From assembly GCA_903877135.1 (NCBI GenBank), contig CAIRCN010000006.1, positions 124,001 to 188,000 of the forward strand: a stretch of DNA of 64,000 nt, in the 5' to 3' direction. Below the pieces are notes generated by a model. It had not been told where the DNA came from. It saw only the letters and a program-made list of their open reading frames with translations, and did not search any database. The translations under genes and the position numbers were made by a program. This stretch comes from an uncultured Opitutia bacterium. Its GTDB lineage: Bacteria; Verrucomicrobiota; Verrucomicrobiia; Opitutales; Opitutaceae. Each line of letters starts with the position of its first letter. Position 1 is the stretch's first letter. Below are positions 8,590 to 16,195 of the stretch, piece after piece.

Positions 8590-9003
8590 TTAGCACCGGT
8601 GCAGCGCATCCTCGGTCGTGAAGAGATTTCGTTCCCGGAAAGCCGCGGGCGAATCGCGAAGCAGCGTGGCGCGGGCCCAGGCATCGGGCAACGCGAACCA
8701 GGGGTGTTCGAGCCGGCGGGATTTCTTGTCGGCCCAGGCGGGCACCCGCAGCCGCAGCCGGTGTGCCAGATGCGCAGCCACGGCCGCCAGATAGGCGTCC
8801 TGCACGGCGTCGCCCGTCCGGGGCGGTTCTGTGCGCAGGCTCGCGGCCATGCGAACGGCCGCCCCCGGTTGCTTCGCGAGCAGGTTCATATGATCGAGGA
8901 AGTCCGCGAGATTGCAGCCGATGTCCTCGGTGGTCTCCGCATCGCGCACGACTTCAAACAGGCTCCGCGGCCGCCGCCAGGGTCGGCCTGCCGACTTAAC
9001 CAT
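8590..9003 (-). CDS. Hypothetical partner of nucleotidyltransferase-like gene
   Basis: 137 aa from the ATG at 9003; this start is preferred because the upstream gene's stop lies 5 bp inside it (8-bp overlap, translational coupling) and the longer frame reads through coding sequence of that gene. The protein is mostly helical with several Arg/Ala-rich segments (AAHLAHRLRLRVPAW, LEHPWFALPDAWARATLL). I do not recognise a family. Its place directly behind a nucleotidyltransferase-fold gene inside a mobile region resembles two-gene toxin-antitoxin or abortive-infection modules. That role is inference. Confidence 0.6.
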   Translation of the reverse strand: MVKSAGRPWRRPRSLFEVVRDAETTEDIGCNLADFLDHMNLLAKQPGAAVRMAASLRTEPPRTGDAVQDAYLAAVAAHLAHRLRLRVPAWADKKSRRLEHPWFALPDAWARATLLRDSPAAFRERNLFTTEDALHRC

Positions 9004-9553
9004 GGCGCACCTCCCGCAATAGTTTTTCGACCAGCCACCGCTTTCCCGGATCGAGTGCCGGGGCGCCGTAAAACTCGACGGCGATCGCGTCAACCTCCGC
9101 CATGGAACGGATCGTGAGTTCGCGGAGCAAAAACTTGATGTCCGCCATGTCGCCGGCGCGGAACGGCGTCGGCAGTCGCCCCGCCCGGCACTTCATCGCC
9201 AGCAGGTATTTGGCGGAGGGGCGGGTGATGGCGAGGCCGGGAATCTGGAGCTGTTTGAACTGAATACGCTCTTCGCGCCCGGAGACAAACGACCCCACGC
9301 CACTGTTCATCCAATCTTCGGGCAGTTTCTGTTCGCGGGCGACCTGCCTGATGAGCGGCTCAACCACTTCCGGCGGGTGGAAGATCGCGTCGATGTCCTT
9401 GGTGGTTTCCCGGCAGTCGTATGCGAGCATCATGACTGTACCGCCGTAAATCGCTATTTCTACACGACTGTGCTTTTCCGTGCAAAGCTCGCCGAGGCGC
9501 GAAAGCGCACGGACGATAACGGTCCGCGAGAGGCGTCGGGAAGGCTTGGGCAT
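8996..9553 (-). CDS. Nucleotidyltransferase-fold protein (DUF6036 / AbiEii-like)
   Basis: 185 aa from the ATG at 9553; longer in-frame extensions lack family features. The AIYGGTVMMLAYDCRETTKDIDAIF segment near residues 30-55 matches the GG-x-(n)-R-x-T-x-D-[ILV]-D motif of minimal nucleotidyltransferases, including AbiEii-type toxins and DUF6036 proteins. The two aspartates of the DxD-like metal site are present (DIDAIF). PSAKYLLAMKCRAGR and DMADIKFLL follow, as in DUF6036. It overlaps the next gene by 8 bp. Such pairs commonly sit on defence islands, and here the pair lies beside transposon remnants. Confidence 0.75.
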   Translation of the reverse strand: MPKPSRRLSRTVIVRALSRLGELCTEKHSRVEIAIYGGTVMMLAYDCRETTKDIDAIFHPPEVVEPLIRQVAREQKLPEDWMNSGVGSFVSGREERIQFKQLQIPGLAITRPSAKYLLAMKCRAGRLPTPFRAGDMADIKFLLRELTIRSMAEVDAIAVEFYGAPALDPGKRWLVEKLLREVRHG

Positions 9554-10279
9554 CTCGGCAGATTGCGAAGCGTCCGCGTCCGACGCAAGCGGCAGGTGCT
9601 CGGCAACGGAAAACGAACGTCCGACCCCGATGATGCGTCGTCCGATCCTCACGACCGAGGGTCTACGCGGGAGATGGGGCGATACCACTGCGCTTAGGAC
9701 CCGGCGCGGACTCGTCCTAGAGAACCTCACCCTGCGACACCAACCGATGGTGTTGAAGCGCACGGTCAAGACACCTCCTCTCCGCAATTCTGATCGGCTG
9801 CCCGAGACACGTTGCGAGTGCGGCCACCAACAGCGGTCGATTCGTGTTGCGGAAGGCGGTCACCCCAATCGATCGCACCGGTCGAAAGGCCCATCGACAG
9901 CAGGCAAATGCGACGCGACGTCATTCCCAACTGGAGCCAGCCAATTGGGCACCCAAAATCCGGCCACGGTTTCAAATTACTGGCGGCAGCGCCGGTTGCT
10001 GGAGACAGATATTTCGGGAATGTCGGTGTACGCTCCTCTCACCTTCGGCTGGAGCGTGTTTATTCGGGAGAAATACGGGGTGGAGATAGGTAATTCGGGA
10101 TTCGAAAAAAAGCGCGGTCGCAACTGGGTCCCGTGCCGTAAAAGCGAATTTCGCCCAGTTCGAAAAATATTTATGGCCTGCCCGGAAAATTATTCGGAAA
10201 AGCGCACGTGTGTCGTGGTAAACCGGACAGCAGATCGGCAGGGTTGTGTAGGGCGAGCGATTCCGCTATACAACCTTGC
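9554..10279. other. 726-bp region without a convincing gene; third repeat family
   Basis: Several overlapping open frames exist but none has homology-like structure, a plausible start or codon usage like the neighbours. The left part may hold the promoter of the leftward nucleotidyltransferase pair. The right part is AT-richer and carries a recurring ATTCGGGA motif at 10009-10020, 10061-10069, 10091-10100 and, degenerate, 10190-10202. An imperfect inverted repeat GCAGGGTTGTGTAG/CTATACAACCTTGC (about 10240-10279) lies just downstream of the leftward ABC ATPase gene and could act as its terminator, though there is no T run. Confidence 0.4.
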
Positions 10280-11275
10280 CTACCTCGACTGAAACAGCTC
10301 GGCGATGACGTCCTCGAGCGGGACGTCCTCAATCGTGATGTCGGCGACGGGACCGGTGCTGAGGATTTCCTGCGAGACGGCGACCACGTTTTCGCCGGGA
10401 ACGCAGAGCGTGAACTTGCCGTCGTCGGCGCGCGTGGTGGTGCCGTGGCGCGACTGCCAGGTGTCGGGGAACGCGGCGGCCTGCGCGGCGCCGTCGGCCA
10501 GCGCGGGGAGGAAGGTGATGATTTTCTTCTTCGCGCCGCCGGCGTTTTCCAGCCGGTCGAGCGCGCCGTCGTAGATTTTCACGCCCTTGTGGATGACGAT
10601 GACGCGCTCGCAGAGCTCCGCTATGTCGGCCATGTAGTGGCTCGTGAGCAGAATCGTGACGCGGTGGCGGCGGTTGTAGTCGCGCAGGAACTGGCGCAGC
10701 GCCCGCTGCGAGACGACATCGAGGCCGATGGTTGGTTCGTCGAGAAACAGCACACGCGGGCGGTGGAGCAGAGCGGCGATCAACTCCATCTTCATGCGTT
10801 CGCCGAGCGAGAGCTCGCGCACCATAACGTTGAGCTTTTTTCCGACGTCGAGGAGGGTGACGAGTTCGTTGAGGGTAGCCTGGTAGCCTTCGGCGGGGAG
10901 GCCGTAGATCGCGCGGATCAGGTTGAAGGACTCGGCTGCGGGCAGGTCCCACCAAAGTTGGTTTTTCTGGCCCATCACGAGGGCGAAGAGCCTGCGGTAG
11001 GCGTTTTCGCGCTTGGTCGGGTCGAAGCCCGCCACGCGCGCGGTGCCGCTCGTCGGGTAGATGAGGCCCGAGAGCATTTTCAGGGTGGTGGTCTTGCCGG
11101 CGCCGTTAGGTCCGAGGAAGCCGACGAACTCGCCTTCGGCGATGTCGAAGCTGATGTCCTTCGCCGCGGCGGTTTCCTCGAACTGGCGGTGAAACAGCCC
11201 CTTCACGCCGCCCCAGAAGCCGGGCTGCTTCTTGTAGGTGCGGAAGACACGCGTGAGGTTGCGGACGGCGATCAT
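10280..11275 (-). CDS. ABC-2 type transporter ATP-binding protein
   Basis: 331 aa. Walker A GPNGAGKTTT near residue 57, Q-loop VMGQKNQLWW, signature LSLGERMKME, Walker B VLFLDEPTIGLD and switch His in LLTSHYMAD are all intact. A ~90-residue C-terminal extension follows the ATPase. The FHRQFEETAAAKDISFDI start is typical of ATPases that work with a pair of DUF990-type ABC-2 permeases. Those permease genes normally follow, but downstream lies only the repeat-rich island border, so the ATPase appears orphaned. It is in the same orientation as surE and the HAD gene, with a 46-bp gap upstream. Confidence 0.88.
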   Translation of the reverse strand: MIAVRNLTRVFRTYKKQPGFWGGVKGLFHRQFEETAAAKDISFDIAEGEFVGFLGPNGAGKTTTLKMLSGLIYPTSGTARVAGFDPTKRENAYRRLFALVMGQKNQLWWDLPAAESFNLIRAIYGLPAEGYQATLNELVTLLDVGKKLNVMVRELSLGERMKMELIAALLHRPRVLFLDEPTIGLDVVSQRALRQFLRDYNRRHRVTILLTSHYMADIAELCERVIVIHKGVKIYDGALDRLENAGGAKKKIITFLPALADGAAQAAAFPDTWQSRHGTTTRADDGKFTLCVPGENVVAVSQEILSTGPVADITIEDVPLEDVIAELFQSR

Positions 11276-11321
11276 GGGAAAAAGTAGCGAGCAGGGAGCA
11301 GCGGGTAGCGAGGAGATTTTT

Positions 11322-12026
11322 TCAACCGGCGGGCGCTGGTGGCGTGGCGCGGGCGAGGGCGGCGAGAAATTCGTCGAACTGCCGGTAGTCGGCGATCACT
11401 TCGGTGGCGCCGAACGATTTCAGGCGCGCGGCGTGTGCGCCCTGGGCGACGCCGACGAGCGGCCAGCCGAGTTCACGGCAGGCGCGCACATCCCACCTCG
11501 CGTCGCCGACGTAAACGACCCGTTCGAAGCTCTCGCAGCCGTAGTGCGCAGCTGCGCTGCGCAGGGCGCAGCCCATGATTTCGGTGCGGGCGTGCGCCAC
11601 TTCGCAAAACGCCGCGGGCAGATTGTGAAATGGGATGCCGGCCGTAGTCAGCTTGTAGTGGGCGGTGGCTTCCCAGTCGCCCGAGGCGATGGCGACCGCG
11701 AAGTCGCGCTGAAGGAGTTCGCGCACACAGGCCGCTGCGCCGGGAATCTCAGAGGTGCCTCGGCCCCGGCGCTGCGAAATTTCATCCATCAGGCCGATCA
11801 TGCGGCGTTGGACGGCATGCGACTCCTCGGCAGTCGGGGGCCGGCCTCGGGTTGCGCGCACGATTTCCTTGAGGCAGTAGGACGCGCTGGTGTGCGGATA
11901 GGATTCCCAGTCGGTGACGACGTCGGAGAGGTTGAGCGCCTGCTGGATCGCGAGCACGTAGCAGTTCTCGTCGAGCGAGAAGCTGTCGGTTAGCGTTCCG
12001 TCCATGTCGAACATCACGAGTTTCAT
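11322..12026 (-). CDS. HAD-superfamily hydrolase (phosphoglycolate phosphatase-like)
   Basis: 234 aa. The nucleophile motif FDMDGTLTDS is at residues 6-15, motif II serine in VAIASGDWEA, and motif III/IV in VVYVGDARWDVRA. A helical cap domain lies between residues ~20 and 90. Members dephosphorylate phosphoglycolate or other small phosphate esters; the substrate is not predictable. Its ATG overlaps the surE stop by 4 bp, so it is co-translated with surE, which is itself a phosphatase. Confidence 0.85.
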   Translation of the reverse strand: MKLVMFDMDGTLTDSFSLDENCYVLAIQQALNLSDVVTDWESYPHTSASYCLKEIVRATRGRPPTAEESHAVQRRMIGLMDEISQRRGRGTSEIPGAAACVRELLQRDFAVAIASGDWEATAHYKLTTAGIPFHNLPAAFCEVAHARTEIMGCALRSAAAHYGCESFERVVYVGDARWDVRACRELGWPLVGVAQGAHAARLKSFGATEVIADYRQFDEFLAALARATPPAPAG

Positions 12027-12805
12027 GTCTGGCCGAGTTTGGCGTAATCGAGGACGCTGTGGCTGATGTGGCCCTGTTTGACGCAGGTGATGTCCGTGAG
12101 CGGCTCGGCGGGCGACACGTCACGGATCTCGCCCCAGTGCAGGCGGTGCAAGCCGTCCTCGGCCGAACGGGTGAACAGGCCGGGAACGTGAACCTGGGCC
12201 GGGACAGTGCGGCGCACGGCGGTGTCAGCCCGGCAGGGGTAGGGGAAATTGAGGTTGTGCACGATGAAGCTGCCGGGCGGCGTGGTGGCGAACAGCGCCG
12301 GAGCGAGGCGGGCTACATGCGCCGCGGAGACGCGGACCGTGGCGAGAAGGGCGCTGTCGGGCGCGCCGCCGCGCTCCTTGAGCTGATCGTAGGTTCCCGC
12401 AGATACTTCCTGTGAAACTGCCATCGCGGGCAGGCCGTGCAACACGCCCTCCCACGCGCCAGCCACGGTGCCGCTCGCCAGAATGAAGCCGAGGGAGCAG
12501 TTGCCGCCGACGTTGATGCCGCTGATGACGGCTTCCGGGCGTGCGTTAGCCGGGAGCAGGTGATCGAGGGCGATATTGACGGCGTCGCTGGGTGTGCCGT
12601 CGACAATCCAAGTGAGGCAGCCGAGGCCGCGCTCGGCGCGCTCGGCGTGAACAGGGCGGTTGCGGGACTTGGCGGCGCCGATCCAGCTCTGCTCGGTTTT
12701 CGGCGCGACGACGGAGAGTTCATGGCCCATCGCGAGAAGCGCGCGGACGAGGTCGTGGAGGAAGGGGCTGTCGATGCCGTCGTCGTTGGTGACGAGTAAT
12801 TTCAT
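12023..12805 (-). CDS. surE: 5'/3'-nucleotidase SurE
   Basis: 260 aa starting MKLLVTNDDGID, the diagnostic SurE N-terminus with the DD metal-binding pair (residues 8-9). Further landmarks are VVAPKTEQSWIG, GTPSDAVNIA and the SGINVGGN loop that completes the divalent-metal site, then SGTVAGAWEG. SurE hydrolyses nucleoside monophosphates in the cytoplasm and is linked to stationary-phase survival. The start at 12805 is preferred because the motif begins there; the longer upstream frame crosses an intergenic region and the opposite methyltransferase gene. The HAD gene follows with a 4-bp overlap. Confidence 0.93.
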   Translation of the reverse strand: MKLLVTNDDGIDSPFLHDLVRALLAMGHELSVVAPKTEQSWIGAAKSRNRPVHAERAERGLGCLTWIVDGTPSDAVNIALDHLLPANARPEAVISGINVGGNCSLGFILASGTVAGAWEGVLHGLPAMAVSQEVSAGTYDQLKERGGAPDSALLATVRVSAAHVARLAPALFATTPPGSFIVHNLNFPYPCRADTAVRRTVPAQVHVPGLFTRSAEDGLHRLHWGEIRDVSPAEPLTDITCVKQGHISHSVLDYAKLGQT

Positions 12806-12955
12806 GCGACCAGAGAGACATAGCGCGAGGGAAGAGAAAAGCCGGGAAAACAAAAAACCGGCGATGGCCAATTGGTACCTGCGCGGGTGAATCGCGACCC
12901 TTGACCGGCGGAGGGAACCGGTTACCGAAACGCGACATGACCCCGGCTTCCACCC

Positions 12956-13762
12956 ATGACGTCTAGCGACGATACGGGCGCAACGCTGAGGGCGCTTTAC
13001 GCGGTGGAGGGCGGCGTGCGATCTGTCTTTAGCGCGAAGGTTGCCGACTACGTGGCGTCGCGTCCGGACTACCCGGCAGCGCTCTTCGAAGTGCTGAAGC
13101 ATTGTTGTGCACCCGAAGGTGTGACCGTGGCCGATATTGGCGCGGGCACCGGCCTCCTGACGCAGGGCTTGTTGCGGAACGGATACCGGGTGATGGCGGT
13201 GGAGCCGAATCCGGATATGCGGAGGGCGGCGGATTGCCTGCTCGGGGCGATCGACGGCTACGGTAGCGTCGAAGGCTGTGCCGAGTCGATACCGTTGGCC
13301 GCGGCTTCGGTTCATCTGATCACGGCGGCTCAGGCATTTCATTGGTTTGAGGTCGAGCGGGCGCGGGCCGAGTTTCTCCGGATTCTTACGACACGAGGCC
13401 AGGTCGCGCTTATTTGGAACGACCGTATGACCGAGAACCCGCTACATCTGGCGCTGGACGAAATCTTCGGTGGATTTGGCGGGGCCAAGCGGGCGGCGCT
13501 GGTCGCTCATGAGAACCGCTCGGGCGTGCCGCGATTTTTTGGCTCCACCCGGCCGGAACAGTTTTCCTGGCCGCACGCGCATCGCCTAGACGAGAAAGGG
13601 CTCCTGAGTCTGGTATTTTCCCGATCGTATATTCCGGGGAGAAACACCCGTAAAGGGCACGCGATCGTGAATCAAGTGCGCGAAGTGTTCAACCGCTTTG
13701 TGGCCAACGGAACGGTCGAAGTTCGCTACCGGACCGTCGCCATCCTTGGTCGGCCGTCATGA
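12956..13762 (+). CDS. Class I SAM-dependent methyltransferase
   Basis: 268 aa. Motif I TVADIGAGTGLLTQGLL (about residue 58), acidic motif II VMAVEPNPDMR, and ITAAQAFHWFEVERARAEFLRIL with the His-Trp-Phe characteristic of UbiE/Methyltransf_11 proteins. The N-terminal FSAKVADYVASRPDYP is the common beginning of this subgroup. The substrate is unknown. It is divergent from surE with a 150-bp spacer that must hold both promoters; the spacer shows nothing else. Confidence 0.85.
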   Translation: MTSSDDTGATLRALYAVEGGVRSVFSAKVADYVASRPDYPAALFEVLKHCCAPEGVTVADIGAGTGLLTQGLLRNGYRVMAVEPNPDMRRAADCLLGAIDGYGSVEGCAESIPLAAASVHLITAAQAFHWFEVERARAEFLRILTTRGQVALIWNDRMTENPLHLALDEIFGGFGGAKRAALVAHENRSGVPRFFGSTRPEQFSWPHAHRLDEKGLLSLVFSRSYIPGRNTRKGHAIVNQVREVFNRFVANGTVEVRYRTVAILGRPS

Positions 13763-13885
13763 GCCACTAACCGGGTAAGTTCGCGGTGAACCTACGGCGT
13801 TGGCGACGAGAAATTTCATGGAGTGGAGCGTGGCTTTGTCCACGAAAGAGGAAGAAGTGGTGGTTTTGCGCGGTGGTCGAGGCAG

Positions 13886-13955
13886 ATTCCTGGTGGGAAG
13901 GTGCGTCAAAACGTGCGCAGCCCTCGCCAAAATGCGGCAAGCCTGAACCGGGCCT
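13886..13955 (+). promoter_or_regulatory. Possible cobalamin-riboswitch-like leader of the mutase gene
   Basis: Read 5' to 3', the leader contains GGGAA followed at once by GGTGCG, then GCAGCCCTCGCC and finally AAGCCTGAACCGGGCC. The same order GGGAA-GGTG-CAGCCCCCGC-AGCCnGAAnACCnGCC defines class I/II cobalamin riboswitches, and the gene downstream encodes an adenosylcobalamin-enzyme homologue. Against it, the spacer between GGGAA and GGTG is missing, the predicted P5 stem is only about 3 bp, and the B12 box is one base short. A covariance-model search against RF00174/RF01482 would decide. Confidence 0.28.
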
Positions 13956-14006
13956 TGGGCGTATGGTCTGCGGTGTCGGTCGCTAGTGGGCGAAACTGAA
14001 TCTGCC

Positions 14007-15533
14007 ATGAATATCATCAATCAACCAACCCAGCTCGGTGATCTGCGCAGCGTGAGTGGAGACAAAGGGTGCGAATCCACGCAGCCTTCGGCGCAACTGA
14101 GTGGGGGCGATGATCCCGGACCGGGCTCGATGCCGGGCGAGGCGGGTTGCGCACCGCGAGCGGACCTTTGGCAGATTTACCACGAAGTGGCTTGCGAGCA
14201 TCCCGCGGAGTTCAATCGGGCGCTGCAGCACGATCTGGCACGCGGCCAGCAGGTCGTCGCCCTGCGGCTCGACACTGCCACGCGGCTGGGCCTCGACCCG
14301 GATCACGCCCGCTCCGATGAGGTGGGCGACCGGGCGTTGTCGCTAGTCACGCTTCAGGATGTGGACTGCGTCTTGCGCGGGGTGGATCTGGCCGCGTGGC
14401 CGGTGCATGTGCATGCAGGCAGCGCCGTGTTACCCTTCTTTGCCATGCTGGATGCCTGGCTGATGGAACACGGCCAGTCGGCGAAGGTGCTGCGCGGGGC
14501 CGTGCTGGGTGATCCCATCACCGAATGGCTGCGGCGGGGCACGCTGCCGGGCGGGCTATCACGGGCCTACGAGGGGATGGCGACGCTAACGAAGTGGTCA
14601 GAGAAGACGGGCTCGCCGTTGCGCACCGTCGGCGTGCAAGCCGCCCTGTGGGCCGAAGTCGGGCGCAGCGCGGAGCAGGAGCTGGCCTTTGGCCTCGCGA
14701 CGGGCGTGGATTATCTGCGGGCCCTCGGCAAACGGGGAGTCGCGGTCGACCGTGGGGCGCCGCGCTTCGTTTTCACTTTTGCGCTCGGCTCATGGTGCTA
14801 CGCCGAGGTCGCGAAACTGCGCGCAGCGCGACGGCTGTGGGCGCGGGCCGTGGCGGAGATGGGCGGCGCGGCGGACGCACAACGGCTGCTTTGCCATGGG
14901 CGCATCGCCGGCGGAGGCGCGGCCAACGCCGATCCGCAAGCCAACCTGTTGCGGGTCACGAGCGCAACGTTTGCTGGCGCCGTGGGCGGGTGTGCAGGCC
15001 TTCACGTGGAGGCTAACGGCGAGATGCCCGACGATTTACTCCAGCGACTTAAGGAAAACGTGGGCTCCGGCGCGGGCGAAGCGGGCCAGCCTGACTGCGC
15101 CGCCGGACCGGCGGAAGAGACCTGCCGGGTCGAAGCGCTCAGCCGGCAACTAGAGGAACGGGCGTGGGCGCTGTTTCAAGAAGTGGAGCAGCGCGGCGGC
15201 ATGGCGGCCGCGGTCAGCATCGGATTTCCGCAGGAGTTGGTGGAACATGGCCCGCTGGAACGACTGACCCCGGCCGAATTGACGACGGGCATGCCCTTCG
15301 CCCTGCACCGGGCGCGGGAAATCGCCCTGCTCCGCCGGAGCACGGCCCGTGCCCGCGGGCGGGAAATTCTGGCGCGTTTGGGCGAGAATCAGCGCGCCAA
15401 CGCCCGCACGAAGATGGCGGCGCTGCTGGACGCTTTCGCCTGCGGCGCGACGCTCGGCGAGGCGGCCCGTGTGCTCTACCAGGGCGGCACGGGCGTGCCA
15501 GCGATCAAGCCGCTGCGGGTGGGACGGCACTGA
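14007..15533 (+). CDS. Methylmalonyl-CoA mutase small-subunit-like protein (divergent)
   Basis: 508 aa from the ATG at 14007; a GTG at 13986 is possible. The TIM-barrel layout of MutA/Sbm proteins is visible: WQIYHEVACEHPAEFNRALQHDL where YTTPFWT-type sequence normally sits, HVHAGSAVLPFF, FTFALGSWCYAEVAKLRAARRLW and LLRVTSATFAGAVGGCAGLHV. The usual DPAGGSYYVE loop is replaced by a longer, degenerate GPAEETCRVEALS. No B12-binding domain follows, as in small subunits, but no large-subunit gene is adjacent. It may be a structural subunit working with a distant MutB, or a gene drifting in function. Confidence 0.75.
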   Translation: MNIINQPTQLGDLRSVSGDKGCESTQPSAQLSGGDDPGPGSMPGEAGCAPRADLWQIYHEVACEHPAEFNRALQHDLARGQQVVALRLDTATRLGLDPDHARSDEVGDRALSLVTLQDVDCVLRGVDLAAWPVHVHAGSAVLPFFAMLDAWLMEHGQSAKVLRGAVLGDPITEWLRRGTLPGGLSRAYEGMATLTKWSEKTGSPLRTVGVQAALWAEVGRSAEQELAFGLATGVDYLRALGKRGVAVDRGAPRFVFTFALGSWCYAEVAKLRAARRLWARAVAEMGGAADAQRLLCHGRIAGGGAANADPQANLLRVTSATFAGAVGGCAGLHVEANGEMPDDLLQRLKENVGSGAGEAGQPDCAAGPAEETCRVEALSRQLEERAWALFQEVEQRGGMAAAVSIGFPQELVEHGPLERLTPAELTTGMPFALHRAREIALLRRSTARARGREILARLGENQRANARTKMAALLDAFACGATLGEAARVLYQGGTGVPAIKPLRVGRH

Positions 15534-15575
15534 GGAGTTAGACTCGGAAGAAGATTAGAGGCGCACTGGAAAACA

Positions 15576-15598
15576 CGTTGGGGACAACGCGCGCCACC
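15576..15598. repeat. Interspersed palindromic repeat, copy 1
   Basis: Contains CGTTGGGGACAACGCGCGCC plus ACC, identical over 23 bp to a second copy 594 bp away. The core CGTTG-GGGA-CAACG forms a hairpin. The two copies flank the DUF2127 gene in the same orientation, like a REP-type element. Confidence 0.75.
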
Positions 15599-16075
15599 TC
15601 AGGGCGCGGCAGCCTTGGTGCGTCGGGCCTCGCTGAGCAACCTGGCCAGGTAGGCGAGGACTGCGAGATTAAGCACCAGCGTGGCGACTTTCAGCCATGT
15701 AACGCCTTCGGCGAGCTTGTAAATTTCCACCGGCACGTAGATCCCGCCGCTGAGCACGGCGAACCACTCGGCCCAGCGCCGCTCGTGCCAGAGTCCGTAG
15801 GCCTCGGTGAAGCGCACCGCAGTGTAAAGCGCGGCGAAGCCCGCCATGAGCCAGAGTTTGGTGTTAGTCACGTCGGCCATGGCGTGGATGAAGATCTGCG
15901 GGTAGTGCCGCGCTGGGTTGAGGTGCAGGCGGTGCACGAGCTGTTCGGCGAAGTCCTGTGCGTCGCGACCGAGGAAGGTGAGCACACCGAAGCCAGCGAT
16001 GAGCACGATGGCGCCCTTGAAGGCCTCGAAGACGGCGACGCTGCGCAAGCCGGTGCGATGCGAATGGAAAATCAC
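15599..16075 (-). CDS. DUF2127 membrane protein
   Basis: 158 aa with four predicted membrane helices: VFEAFKGAIVLIAGFGVLTF, a segment around KLWLMAGFAALYTAVRF, WFAVLSGGIYVPVEIYKLA and VATLVLNLAVLAYLARLL. The RSVAVFEAFKG start and EAYGLWHERRWAEWFAVLSG core are typical of DUF2127. The function is unknown. The stop abuts one palindromic repeat and a second copy lies about 95 bp beyond its start. Confidence 0.85.
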   Translation of the reverse strand: MIFHSHRTGLRSVAVFEAFKGAIVLIAGFGVLTFLGRDAQDFAEQLVHRLHLNPARHYPQIFIHAMADVTNTKLWLMAGFAALYTAVRFTEAYGLWHERRWAEWFAVLSGGIYVPVEIYKLAEGVTWLKVATLVLNLAVLAYLARLLSEARRTKAAAP

Positions 16076-16124
16076 GCGGATACCCTAACCGTGGCCTGGC
16101 GCGGCGCAATATTTCAGCGGGCAC

Positions 16125-16152
16125 AAAAAAGCCGCGACCGGAGTCGCGGCTT
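16125..16152 (-). terminator. Rho-independent terminator of pnp
   Basis: On the minus strand a 10-bp perfect stem AAGCCGCGAC/GTCGCGGCTT with a 4-nt loop is followed by six T residues. It lies 44 bp after the pnp stop codon. Confidence 0.85.
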
Positions 16153-16169
16153 GAAGGGAAGGCGAAGCG

Positions 16170-16192
16170 CGTTGGGGACAACGCGCGCCACC
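16170..16192. repeat. Interspersed palindromic repeat, copy 2
   Basis: Identical over 23 bp to the copy at 15576-15598, same orientation, lying between the pnp stop and its terminator. Confidence 0.75.
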
Positions 16193-16195
16193 CGT

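Noticed and set aside
6717-9904. A 13-bp match CGACAGCAGGCA(-) between the tmRNA interior and position ~9894 as an attachment-site pair
   Set aside because: It is internal to the tmRNA rather than at its 3' end, short enough to occur by chance, and not flanked by integrase or repeats; no copy of the tmRNA 3' end was seen at the right island border.
9480-10292. A 270-codon rightward open frame across the island border
   Set aside because: It overlaps the start of the nucleotidyltransferase gene antisense, lacks any domain-like pattern, and crosses non-coding repeats; it is an open frame by composition.
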